This document shows positions 1-11,371 of a stretch of DNA of 64,000 bases, in pieces. This DNA is from Quillaja saponaria. Its lineage: Eukaryota; Streptophyta; Magnoliopsida; Fabales; Quillajaceae. Made by a program: the position numbers and the translations under genes. Position 1 is the first letter of the stretch, and each line of letters opens with the position of its first letter. Below the pieces are notes generated by a model. That model saw only the letters and a program-made list of their open reading frames with translations. It made no database searches and was not told where the DNA came from. The stretch is from the NCBI GenBank assembly GCA_029379385.1, contig CM055618.1, positions 1,188,134 through 1,252,133 of the forward strand, read 5' to 3'.

Positions 1-626
1 CTAATTGTACACAATGTATCTATAATTTAAGTTAAAACTCATTGATAAAAATTTTCATATGACACTTCAAAAACATAATTTTCAAAAATCCTTAATAATT
101 CCTTAATGATAATCACATTAGGAGTCTTTAAAAATAAAAATAAAAAGTTCACTAAAAAATAAAACAAATAAAACTTCAAAAAAAATTAATAACTTTTCAT
201 AACAAGTATTTTTGTGAGTAATGAAATACAACCTATCGTTACCAATTTCAATTTCAAAATCATATATATTATATAAAATTAAAATTTATAACTGATGCCA
301 ACACATAAAAAGTCCAATAACGTAGGACTTAGATTTGTTTTAAAAGAATACATTTAAGTATCTCAAAATATTATTTTAAAATTTATTGTTATATGACAGA
401 TTATAGTATGTTAATAAAAGTAAAAAAAATTATTAATAATTGTATTATAACCCGTATAAAGCACGAGTGTAAAAACTAATATTGAATTGTTTTGTTAATC
501 CAATATATTCAATTTAAATTGATTGGCCAAGAAAGCAAACTACAAAGGGTGAATAGTTACCGATTAAAAACTTAAGCTTATAGTTTTAAATCAAACAATT
601 GTGGATGAGAGTCCAAACAATTCAGC

Positions 627-750
627 CAAAGTGTTTGAACACTTGGATCTGGGTTTGACATTGGGATTCCAAAGTGTTTGAATAAACATCTGGGAATGCT
701 TGAAGATTCTAGGTTTGACATGGGGAATTCAAAGTGTTTGAACAGTTGGA
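627..750. repeat. short tandem repeat, about 2.3 copies
   Basis: Units of about 43 and 61 bp each start with CAAAGTGTTTGAA (627, 670, 730). Each of the first two carries a GTTTGACAT..GGG..ATTC block near its end. The reading frame across it is only repeat-derived and looks non-coding. Confidence 0.5.
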
Positions 751-889
751 TCAAATGCATTGCATAACTCAACCATTTCTTTTTTGTTTTCCTCAAATTA
801 GGAAAAGTTTAGATAGAGATACAAAGGCTGGACTTCTAGAACGGGAAACAATTGTAGTAGTGATATGAAAAACTGTGTTTTATTGTAAG

Positions 890-1204
890 TTAGGAAGATG
901 CTTTGTTAGTTTTCTCATAACCCAAATCACTATACATTTGTGCAAAATCACTTGGTGTGAAAATTAAAACACCAGTGAAAGAGAAACCAAACAATTCAGC
1001 CAATGTTTCTTCAATTAGTGGCATTTCAGGACCAAGTACCCAACTTGTCAACCCATTTTCAAATTGTGTCAAGTTTGAGTAGAAGGGACGAATGAATGAG
1101 TTTTGAATATACCAAGTCTGAGAAGCTTGAAAATTGTTCGAGTGACTGCTTGAAATAGATAAGAATGGATGTGATGACATAATTTCAAGAAATTCTTCAA
1201 TCAA
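890..1204 (-). pseudogene. possible retroelement-associated ORF (104 codons)
   Basis: This minus-strand frame lies just downstream of the copia RNase H remnant in the same orientation. The pattern FIRPFYSNL followed by SWVLGPEMPL and LAELFGFSFTGV resembles the plant transposon-protein domain often carried by retroelements, which has an LVxxFYANL-like block, then a short V-G block, then a LGxxxxG block. That match comes from memory of the family and is not a search result. There is no signal peptide or other motif. It may be an extra 3' ORF of the neighbouring copia element or a chance ORF. Confidence 0.3.
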
Positions 1205-1264
1205 TGCACATATACAATTAATTATGCAAGAACATCAAATCAACATCATAAAATCATGTACACA

Positions 1265-1640
1265 AAACAAACTCAACAAATTGTAGCCCAATTTCTTCTG
1301 ATTTTACAAAACTATTCTTCATTAAGAGGTTTTGTAAAAATATCATCAAGCTAATTTCAGAATTAACAAAATATACAAAATATCCACATTTTGAACATAA
1401 CCTTGAATAAAATGATGTCTTACTTCAATATGTTTAGCTCTAGAATGTTGAATGAAATTTTTAGTAACATTGATGATATAATATCACAAAAGTTAGGAAT
1501 ATGATTGCATAATAAATTAAACTCTACCAGTTGTTGTTTCATCCATAACAACTGAACATAACAGTTACCAGCTGCAACATACTCAGCTGCAACTAAATGT
1601 TGTTTCTTGCCAAAAACCAAAAAACAAGAAAATGTTCAAG
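1265..1640 (-). pseudogene. Ty1/copia RNase H remnant
   Basis: Reading the minus strand gives the C-terminal end of a copia polyprotein. AAEYVAAGNCYVQLLWMKQQL is close to the RNase H block AEAEYVAAGNC..QLLWMKQ, and it is followed by a degenerate CD(N)-S block. SRAKHIEVRHHFIQGYV matches the TKHIEIRHHFIRD block that ends RNase H, and traces of the terminal DIFTKPL segment follow in another frame. Several frameshifts and stops are present, and no LTR was identified beside it. It is a dead fragment; only the last 120 or so residues of pol remain. Confidence 0.75.
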
Positions 1641-1768
1641 CAACTGACATGTTTCACTGGTACTTTTCCTGTCAAGTTTATTATAATGTGGATGCTTGAC
1701 ATCTTATAGGGTTTGAAATTTGTTATTATGCAGTCAGGTTTGCGGTAACCTGTAAATATATGTCTGGT

Positions 1769-2150
1769 GAACAAATGCCGGGAGTGGTGGGATCAGGATT
1801 GTGCTATGTGGCGATGTCATGGTGTGCTAAACAAATGGGTCCTATTTTTATTGCAACATTCATCCCCCTATTAGAGTTATTTGTAGCCATGTTCAATTTC
1901 TCTATCTTACAACAAGAAATTTATCATGGAAGGTTGATTTTTCATTGATCACTGTGTATTCTTCCTAAATTTGCATATGTAATAACTCTTCCTAATGTAT
2001 CTTTCTGTTATGGAGCATTTTGGGCTCTATCTTGGTTATCCTTGGCATGTATTTTCTTTTTCGAAGAATGTGCACCAAAGAATTCCCAAACAACTCAAGT
2101 AGATGTTATATCCATGTCAAAAAGAATCCTAATCATTGTAAGATATTTTT
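1769..2150 (+). pseudogene. WAT1-related (MtN21/EamA) transporter, 3' fragment
   Basis: Two exon-like blocks encode the last part of a plant WAT1/MtN21 drug-metabolite transporter. The first contains GVVGSGLCYVAMSWCAKQMG, then FVAMFNFSILQQEIYHG; the family has GVVGSGLCYVGMSWCVKQRGP and FVAIFDFSILHEQIYLG. A GT-AG intron fits 1933-2015. After it, IGSILVILGMYFLF matches the final membrane helix of the family (GSILVILGLYILLW). The family is about 350-400 residues with ten helices; only the last two helices remain, so the 5' portion is missing and copia sequence lies immediately upstream. It is a truncated relic. Confidence 0.65.
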
Positions 2151-2779
2151 AAGATTGTGTAGTTATTTTTATGGAGCATTCATTTATTTGTTTGATATAT
2201 ATATATCACACATATATATATGAGTTATTTATGCCTCTGCTCATTTTCTTTTGAGAACATTAAACTCTAAGGACTTCCAAATATGAAGCGATACTTTTAT
2301 TGCATTAATTTTTTTTTTTTTTACAAAAATTATTTTGTGCTCAAATATTGCAGGTTCCAGTGCCACAACTTCTACATCATGAATATCATATCGCAACATC
2401 TTTATAAATTATTTTCTTGTATATTTGTTAATCAGTTAGATGACACAGTTGGGAAATTTTCTCTTAACATGAAATGTTTTGTACTGCATGCACTATGTTG
2501 TGGTCCTTTAAGTTGCTTAGTAAACCTCATGTTTACAACATGCTTTAGTTGTCCACGTCTTAATATCATATATGATTTCCTTATTTAATGATAATTATCA
2601 CACCAAGTTGTTGTTTTTTTTTTCCCTCTTTCCAACAAGGTTACAACATGTTATTCTTATTTCCTATAAGCTTCCTTATATTTACTAAATAGGGAATTTA
2701 TATATGTGCTTTACCCTTTTTAATTTGTCTAGTTATCATATTACTTGACAAAATTATTATCAATCTTATTAGCTAGAGC

Positions 2780-2932
2780 TTTGATGTCGCTGATAAGCTA
2801 TTGATGTTACTCATCAACTTTTGGTTATCGCAGATAATGTCTTTTGTAAGAAACACATTACTTATTAGCGATAGGAAAACCCTCATTAGTAACATCATTG
2901 TGCAGTCGTAGATAACTGTTTTCCTTGTAGTG
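2780..2932. mobile_element. CACTA-type element end
   Basis: The segment ends in TTTTCCTTGTAGTG (2919-2932). Its complement, CACTACAAGGAAAA, is the usual plant CACTA/EnSpm terminus. A block with ACTTATTAGCGA at 2860-2871 recurs in the CACTA-like sequence at 39866-40232 (40100-40111), which points to one non-autonomous family. The opposite end was not found, so this is a partial copy. Confidence 0.5.
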
Positions 2933-2949
2933 ATTAACAATTATAAAGA

Positions 2950-4190
2950 TGCATAAAAGCAAATTTTTATACCAAAGTTTTGAATTGTGCCAAAACTAAG
3001 ATCCACCAATTTGTGAGAGATTCCACAATGATATCAATAAATATTCTCGAACAAAATTATTTTAAAATAAATTTAAACATTCATATACCACAATTAGAAA
3101 ATAATTAATTTTTAATATTGGGCGTTCCAAATTTTAAAATATATAGAACAAAGTTTATGCTCCCAGAGAAAAGATATTTTGCGCCTTGCATTATATTTTC
3201 ATGTCAACATTTTTTTACGAAGCAAATTTTTGGTTTCTCCAGGATTTTCAAATGTGAACCAAAAATTAACAAAACATTCACAATAATAATATGAAAATTA
3301 TCACCAAATTTGCAATAAAACATTTATCTCTTTCATTTGATCTAAAACTATTTTTCAACTATATATAGATCAAACTTTCATGCAAATGTTTTAGGCCAAA
3401 ATCTTTTTCAAATCTCTTAGTTCACAAACTCGTTTTGAGCTAAAAGTGTAAAATATTTATTTTCAAAAAAAAAAAAAAAAAATTATTTTGAAATTTTCTC
3501 TATCCCCACTATTTTTAAATGTAAAAAAAAAAAAAAAAAAAAAAAAATTGTTTTAAGAAAATGACATTACTCAACTTATATATAATCAATTAAAATTTAC
3601 AAGGAAATTCTTATCAAATAGAATACATTACCCTTCAACAAGTTGAGCTAAAACAACTAAAATGCAAGGTAAATAAATTACTGTAAATATATAAATTAGA
3701 TTAGACTGGATTAAGAAAACAACGTAGAAGGCTGAAATGAGATATACTACCTCATTAATTAAGACAATTCTTGTTACCACAAATTTAACAAATTAGTGTA
3801 TATATAGATCTTTTAGCACGTCGTTCAAAAGATATAACAGCCTAATTACTACATTGAAATGAATTCTCCTTACCTACACCTTTATCTATCCAAGTATAAG
3901 TAGAAGATTGAGTTGACACAGAAAATTGTATATATACTAGTTGTATTTGAAACTGTGACGTGTAACTCTTGAATAAATAAAAAGTTTAAAATAAAAACAA
4001 ATATTTTAAAATAATAACAAATTAAAAATATATTGATACCAACAAAAAATTAATTTAACGATCAAAATAATACTTAAAAAAATATTCTTTCAAAGAAACT
4101 GAAAGTTGAGTCCCTTGACGGCCTTTGTATACCATTTTATTACTCTTCTAAATTCTGAGGTTATCGAAGTCATTTATTTAGTACATAGCC
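2950..4190. other. AT-rich intergenic DNA
   Basis: No gene was recognised. It contains two long A-rich homopolymer runs near 3464-3482 and 3523-3546 and otherwise unstructured AT-rich sequence. Confidence 0.5.
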
Positions 4191-4192
4191 AA

Positions 4193-4202
4193 TCTGGATG
4201 TA
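4193..4202. repeat. left target site duplication of the MULE
   Basis: TCTGGATGTA here is repeated exactly at 11802-11811, directly outside the two inverted termini. A 9-11 bp duplication is characteristic of Mutator-like elements. Confidence 0.9.
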
Positions 4203-4590
4203 GGGTTTTTGGACAAAAGGGTCCAACCCTTAAAAATTTTGGTAAAAATGGCAAAATTTTTACTATAATAGCCAAAAAGGGGTAAGTTATGAAACCATGT
4301 TTTGAAAACATGGTTTCTGGGTCCGACCTGGCGTGCCAGGTCGGACCACCGGCCAGATCAGGCACTCGCGCGTGGGACGCGAGTGCCAGCCAAAAATTTG
4401 TCCCCCGCGGGCTTGCTGGACTGGCCCGTGGGGGACAAATTTTGTCTGAAACCGGCTTTTCAAAAGCCGGTTTCAAACTTTGCAGGCTACCCTGCAACGC
4501 GCAGGGTAGCCTGCAGCCTTGCTTTGCAAGCTACCCTGCGCGCTGCAGGGTAGCCTGCATCGCTACCCCACCCCCTCCTCCCCTAAAAAA
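4203..4590. repeat. left terminal inverted repeat, array of hairpins
   Basis: The outer 330 or so bases match the complement of 11460-11801. The arm is a row of near-perfect inverted repeats: 4291-4303/4305-4317, 4321-4332/4335-4346, 4361-4370/4378-4387, 4394-4411/4425-4442 (one mismatch), 4447-4460/4462-4475, 4481-4495/4501-4515 and 4526-4539/4545-4558. Stems are 10-18 bp with loops of 1 to about 13 bases. The last two use the motif GCAGGCTACCCTGC. GC content is far above that of the surrounding DNA. Confidence 0.92.
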
Positions 4591-5167
4591 TATATATTAA
4601 AATTTTAATTTATATTATAATATTTTATAAATTTAAAATATATGATTTATATATTTAATTGATATTATAATATTTTATAAATTTTAGAATTTCGAAATTT
4701 TTTAATTTTATCATAAATATTTTTAAAATTCATGATATCTTTTAAATATTAAGTATATGTTAATTTATATATTTATAGTTTAAAATGTATGATAAATTTT
4801 AAAGTGTATAATAATTATATGAAATTAAAAATATATGATAAATTTTAAATTTATAGTGTATGACATTTTTTAAATTTATAAATTTTGTATTTTTAGAATT
4901 TAAGATTTTTGTTAATTTTTTAATTCTGTAGTGTATCATAAATTTTTTACTATAGTTTATGATATTTTAAACTGGTAAAATTCATGATATTGTAAATTTA
5001 CACCTTGAAGTGGTGTAAATTTGGCAAACCCCTACTTATTTATTCAGAAGTAAATTCTAATTTACAAGTATAACTAAATTAAAACATAAACCAGGAAGAC
5101 TTTTCCTATTACAAGTGACAAACACAAAAATTAAAAAACTTATTTAAGAATTTCGGGAAATACTGGT

Positions 5168-7244
5168 CTACAAAAAATGACCCCCTGTACCACATGGGCG
5201 TGGTCTTCTCCTCCTTGCCGGGTTTCGCCTAGGTGGTACATCAGCCCTGTCACCAACATCGTCTGAGGGAGGTATGTCATCAGCACTGCTAAATCCTTCC
5301 TCAACTTGCACACCTGAACCCATACCCGGTTCATATGATGCAGGTGTATTACCATACTGAAAGTATGGCGCCTGCGGTATGGGAGAGTTAAAAATATCGC
5401 TTGATTGCAGTGCAAGGTCCGGCATAAGCTGATGATACATAGATGAACTACTGGCCATATAAGGAGGTGGAGACATATGTGCCGGAGATGAAATATACAC
5501 ATTTGATGGTCGGACATCAGCATCAACACGTCCATAAAAAACCGACGGTCCAGGGACATCAGTTCTACTGCGTCTGCGACGTTGTGATGACAATGATGAT
5601 GATGACGTCGAATGGGAAGGAGCTGGATCAGCATGGATAAGACTAACTCGTGTAAGATATCTCCTACTGATATGTCTATACCACTCGTTGTACTCGGTTG
5701 TATGAGCAGCATGACCATGTGCAACTCCCAGAACATCACCTATCTGGACCAGATTGTATCTCATGCCCCAAATGGCTATGTGGTTAGCATGTAGCCAACG
5801 GTAGTCAGTGACGCCCCATCCCCGAAGATCAAATTTGTGCAAGATTTGATCGGCCTCAATGTCAGTAGGGTTTTCTGGTATAGGTTGCTGATATCCAAAC
5901 TGATGCATTACCCTATCCACTTTCTGATACTCAACAATATGAAAACATATTAAGGGTACTTTAGCACCCCAAATATACTGGTCTCGATAACAATAGTCTG
6001 GTATCAGGTGTCTCACCTCATCATCAATGTAGGGTAATGATATGAACTGTAATCCAAAAATTGTGTCAATGTTTTAATAAATAAAACTTTGAAACATGAA
6101 TATGTTAAATGATACATAGATATAAGATACACTTGTAATTACCTGGTCTGCTGACATCCTGTCCAGCATCTCCCTATACCAAGACACCACATTATGGCCG
6201 ATTTGAGTTACTTTGAACTTTACTCTCCACCTGGAAGTAATTAAAAATGTCAATTACAAGTCATTTACGTACCACACATCCTAGTAGCCAAATGCATAAA
6301 ACTAATAATTTTATAAACCTCGTGCCTAAAGGACAAAGATTATCCCACGGAATGTCTATCTCCCTCCTTGGTGCGAGAAAGGGTAGTGGCTCCCATGCCC
6401 ATACCTGGAGTAATATCAAAGGTCCAGCAATTTCAGAAGCATCAAGGTGAGTGGCATGACACATCTCCCTGTACAACCATGCCAGGGAGGCACTCCCCCA
6501 GCTGTACTGTCCTGCGACATATAGGTTTTCCAACAGAGATAAGAAACAAATGTGCACATGTGTACTCGTCTTTCTGGTGAACAACAATCCACCCATCAGC
6601 TGTAATATATAAGCTCGTGCATATCTCTGCGCTGTAATGTCATCACCATCGGCTGGAAAATTCTGAAATATCAATCCTAACCAGCTCATTTTCAATGTGT
6701 TACCCTTAACAGCTGTAGCAGGGGGCACAACTCTCAATAATCGCTCGCACTCAGTTGCGACGTCAACACCAACTAGGCCAGAGACAGGCTCACCATCAAC
6801 AGGTAAACTGAACAGAATACTAACATCCTGTAGTGTGATGGTGGCCTCACCGTGCGGCAGATGAAATGTGTGAGTCTCTGGCCTCCATCGCTCGACTAAA
6901 GCTGTCACAAGGTGCCAATCAAGCGAAATAAACCCCACCCTGATCACACCGCCAAAACATGCCATGGTCATGTACTCCAATACTCGAGGATTAATATTAT
7001 TAATATTATTAAGAAGTTCTCGGCTGAACACAGCCTCCCTCCGACAGCATCTGAGGACATAGGCCTCGCTCTAAATTTTTAAAAACATATTAGTAAGAAC
7101 ATTTTCGCTAATAAAATTAAATTGAAAAATTAAAGGTAAATCGATTTGTTAATTACATACCTCGTGATCCGCAAAAACTCTAACGGATCAATGGCTATCG
7201 TGTAGTCTAAGGACTGAAACATCTACTGGGGTAACGGGATCCAT
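5168..7244 (-). CDS. plant mobile domain (PMD, MAIN-like) protein, MULE-borne, one early stop
   Basis: Four exons are supported by GT-AG sites and continuous phase: 7244-7161, 7070-6319, 6230-6143 and 6046-5168, 600 residues in all. The core matches the PMD family (once called aminotransferase-like): VGFISLDWHLVTALVERW, RPETHTFHLPHGEATITLQD, LPVDGEPVSG, WLYREMCHAT, then VVSWYREMLDRMS and a proline/serine-rich, arginine-rich tail. PMD proteins such as MAIN and MAIL1 act in meristem maintenance and silencing; transposon-borne relatives have no settled role. It follows the transposase in the same direction. Codon 19 is TGA (7190-7188), so the full-length product needs readthrough or a downstream start. 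TGA from CGA at a CpG is likely. Confidence 0.85.
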
Positions 7245-7447
7245 GAATCTGTATAACAAAAGACAAATCAAATATAATGTTAATATGCATACACGACAAT
7301 AATCATCGTGTATTAATGTCAAAATAATTTTACATGACATGTAGGGGACATAATACCGGATATCTACATAATAAAAAAGTAGAAACAAATACATAAATAG
7401 GAAAACTCTTACATTAAAGTAAAGAGTGTGATAATGGAACTTGTCTT

Positions 7448-9952
7448 TTAAGATCGTGTAATGTTAGGACAATTTTTACGATTGTGTCCTTCCTGCCTAC
7501 ATAAACCACACCTAAGTTGCCTCGAGGACTCTGTAATGTCCATCTCATTATGAATTCGATGTGTTTTCGGCCTACCCTTCTTTCGCAATTTGGACATGTC
7601 GGGAACCACATGGGGGAACTAGAATTCTGGCCAATAGTCATCGTGCATCACTGGGTTGAATTGTGGAGTGTATACAAGTTCCTGATTTCTCAGTTTATAC
7701 CACTCCCCAATAAAATAGTTATAGTTCAAATGCATGCTTGCACAAGCTGCTATAACATGCGAGCATGGGAGAATGTATTGTTGGGGTTTGTTGCATGTGC
7801 ACGTTCTTTCATTTAAACGCACAGTATGCTGGTTGCCGCCCTTTCGGGCTTGCCATCCACGAAATTGAGTCTTTATTTCAATTATCCCCAAACCGGTATG
7901 AAACTGTCTCAACTCGTGTCCACCTGCTCTCTCTGCCCAATTTTGGATTTTTTCTATAGTGTCGGTTGTGTATTGATTGCCAGCACCAAGTTCAGCATTA
8001 ATGTACGCCCGATGTTCCACGAAATATTTGACACACCGGTAAAATGTCAACCGTACCAGTGCAGTGATTGGGACTTGTCGCGCTCCCTTCAAGACATTGT
8101 TCATGCATTCCCCCAAGTTTGTGGTCATGAAGTCAAAGCGATGACCTCCATCATGTGCCAATGCCCATTGCTCCAAAGGAATTCTACCAATCCATGCAGC
8201 ATACTCAGAGTCAAACTGAACAAACTTTTTGAAATATTTATTAAATTTGCATTTTTGAGTTTGACTCGCAGTGTGAATGAGGAGATTCTTTGCTTTCATA
8301 TTCTTGTGGGTCTTATGAAAGTTGCTTGTAATATGCCTAATACAAAAACGGTGATAACCATAAGGCTCAGTCCAGCCATTCCGAGGATCTGAAGCAGCAG
8401 CAATTATCCCGGCATGACGATCATATATTAAGCAAATACCCACCCGTTGCGTTACATGCATGCGAATCAAACTTAAAAACCATCCCCAACTATCTGTACT
8501 CTCCTCCTCAACAATTGCAAATGCAACTGGAACTAAACTATTGTTACCATCAACACCAGTTGCAACCAACAATTTGCCCGTGTACTTTTCACATAGGAAT
8601 GTGCCGTCAATCTAAAGAACTGGTCTACAATGATGGAAGGCCTCGATAGATGGCCCAAAAGCCTAGAATACTCGTTGGAAAATAACTTGTCCAGGATTAT
8701 TAGTTGGGTTCACTTTCCATTCGAACCGCGTGCCGAGATTGGTGACACGAAGTGCATTTAAATATCTAGGAAGCTCATTGTAGGATTCCTCCCAATTACC
8801 AAACACAAGATTTATTGCTTTCTTCTTCGCTTTGAATATTTTGCTCAAACTTGGACTATAATGGAAATGATCTTTTATCATTGTAAGCAACACAGCTCCT
8901 GGTGTAGTTGGGTCTTCATTGATAGTATTTTTGATATATTCAGCAATGATCCCCTTGTCCAGATTATAATGATCCTGAGTCATTCCGCTGTAAACACAGC
9001 TGTGAGCGGCATCCAATTTCGTAATCTGAAACTTTTCAAATCTTTTACTAAAATATCCTCGCAACCTCCACTTGCATCCCTGTTCGTGGAGCTTGCACCT
9101 GATATCCCATGTGTCCTTTTTGGACTCAACGACTATGAAAGCCACGTGGTTCATAATGTGCCAGTATTTAATAGTATTTTTTAACTCGGCCTTCGTGCTG
9201 AACAACATGCCATTGTAAAATTCATTATGCAACTCCCATTGTGCATTTGGAACAATAACAGGATTTACGGCACGTGCCCCGGTAATGTTCACGTCCGTGT
9301 AAAAGGGATTCGGGACATATTCGACAAATAAATCTTCTTCAGGAGCCTCGATAATATCATCATCATCCACTTCAATGTTAAAATGAGAATCAACGTTCAA
9401 ATCAGGGATATCTTCTCCATCGCCAATATCTTCTCTAGGCGCTTCTGAGTAATTAATCGGTGAATGCGGCCTAAGAGATGCTGATGCTGATGCCTCTCCT
9501 GCAACATGAGAACTGAGCTAATCGTATTGGCGCCTACTGGTGGTCTCTTCCATGAATATGTTTTCAGGATTCGGGTCAAGTGTGTCGTGACTCTGAACAC
9601 GAGACAGAGACTCATCATGAAGTGCGTGCCTATGTAAATAAATCTCTAAAATAAATCCAGGGCCTTGCGCACTAGCATGCTGTAACATGCTGTACAAGTC
9701 CTCATCATCAGCTACTGCAACTGGACTATAGTGGGTTGAATTATTTATAGTACTGGGACATCGACAAATTATAGTCAGGTACTCTCTTCTTCTATCAACC
9801 TTTAAGGACTTGCATAAACGAGCATGAAACTCTGCATACTTGATACGCTTGGGTACACGAATGCACTTAACGGGACCTGAATCGTATTCAAGCCCGTTCG
9901 AACCAGTACGCATCTCCCCATTAATGTAACACATAATTCCAATTTCTTCCAT
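7448..9952 (-). pseudogene. MuDR-type (MULE) transposase, four in-frame TAG stops
   Basis: One frame of 835 codons runs from ATG at 9952 to TAA at 7448, broken only by TAG at 9520, 8665, 8614 and 7621. Reading through them gives a PB1-like N-terminus, the MuDR DNA-binding domain (about residues 236-320, with WDIRCKLHEQGCKWRLRG), and the DDE catalytic core: Asp449 in IDGTF, Asp511 in YDRHAGI and Glu615 in NLGECMN, with CIRH as the C2H2 element. A SWIM zinc finger follows (CTC..PCSH, C718, C720, C730, H732) and then a CX2CX4HX4C zinc knuckle near the C-terminus (CGLCRQEGHNRKNC). Each premature stop alone would kill the enzyme, so it probably depended on functional relatives for mobility. The long TTG-led frame upstream of 9952 adds no family sequence. 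Confidence 0.93.
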
Positions 9953-9994
9953 TATCAAACTTGCACCTTCAAAATGCTTTGAAATATTTATCAA

Positions 9995-11371
9995 ATTTTC
10001 TCATTATATTGTTAATGAATTCACAGTATTTTCATAGATTAACTATAGACTACTAATAATAATAAATGATTCAAATTATAATACCCATAATACTAATCAA
10101 TTAAAACATCACAATTAATTCAAATTAAAACTATCCAAATTACTAATTAATTCAAACAACACAAATTTATTACTTATAATGTATATTTTAAAATAATTAT
10201 ATTAAAATATTATGGTTTCATCTTTAAGTTAATTACATTAAAACATACAAATTTGTAAAATCTATTTTTCATAAATAGATTTTTATAAATTTCCCCCCAA
10301 AAAATTTTTTATTTATAAATTAGTCACAATTTATAAAATAAAATTACTATTTCTTACAAAATAATAAAATCACTTTTTATCATAGGTATATTACTTACCA
10401 TAATCATTATGAATTAAATAATTTATATTTTCGTTTAAAATATATTAATTAATTTAAAACTATCAAAATTACTAACTAATTTAAAATTATCAAAATTACT
10501 AATAAATATATTAATTACATTAAAACATACAAATACAAAAATTATTATTTATTTCAAAACTCATTAAATTCCTATTTTAAGGCAAACAAAATTATTAACT
10601 AATTTAAACGTCACAAAATTACTAATTTAATTAAGTGTCACATAATTACTATTTTAAACTTATAAATATTATTTATTAATATGTGAATTAAAAAGTTAAT
10701 AATTTTTCATATCATAAATATGCTAATTATTGTAATTATCATAAAAATTACAATTATAACAAATAATAAAAATTAATATTTCAACAATTATAATATAAAA
10801 CTATTGTAAATATAGGTACATGCATATAATAATAATAAATATAACTTTCTATAAAATAAATACAACTTTATGACTTACCAGGTAAGAAGCAAACGAGCAA
10901 AAAGTATCAACCCCGGCAACGTGATTTCAACAATAATCCTAAAGAAAACATAAATAAACTTAGAATAACAAAACATATATATCGTGTAACATTAAATAGT
11001 TTATATAATTTCTATTTATATTTTATTTTAAAAAAATTTAATAATATACGTAATTTAAATAATTAATAAGTAAATATCATTAATTATAATATTTTTCTAC
11101 AAATTAAATAGTATACGTAATAAATTTTTCAATAAAAAAATAATTTAATTAATAATAATAATAATAAATTTAATAAACTAAAATTTGTATAACTTACCAA
11201 GATTTTATCGAAATAACGTGAGAACATTGACAGAAAAAATAAAAAATTAAATGTGATAAGGAGAAGACGTGGTGGCGATGAGGAGAAGACGTGATGAGGA
11301 GTGTCTTCTCCTCCTTGCTCGTCTATGTATTTATAGAGGAAAAGGGGATGCGGGTTGAAGAGGGTATTATT
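9995..11371. other. AT-rich 5' flank of the transposase inside the MULE
   Basis: No coding sequence was recognised. It probably holds the promoter and leader of the minus-strand transposase. A run of 17 G residues (11372-11388) marks the inner edge of the right inverted repeat. Confidence 0.5.

Noticed and set aside
2870..2932. Possible full CACTA element using the ends at 2.9 and 39.9 kb
   Set aside because: It would enclose host genes over 37 kb, and the two ends look like separate members of a short family.
4289..4600. Open frames on both strands through the left MULE arm
   Set aside because: They exist only because the arm is palindromic and GC-rich; equivalent frames appear in the right arm, and no protein family fits.
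5443..5794. Plus-strand frames opposite the PMD last exon
   Set aside because: They are shadows of the well-supported minus-strand PMD coding sequence.
7826..8392. 188-codon plus-strand frame opposite the transposase
   Set aside because: It is antisense to the DDE core; the minus frame has all family motifs.
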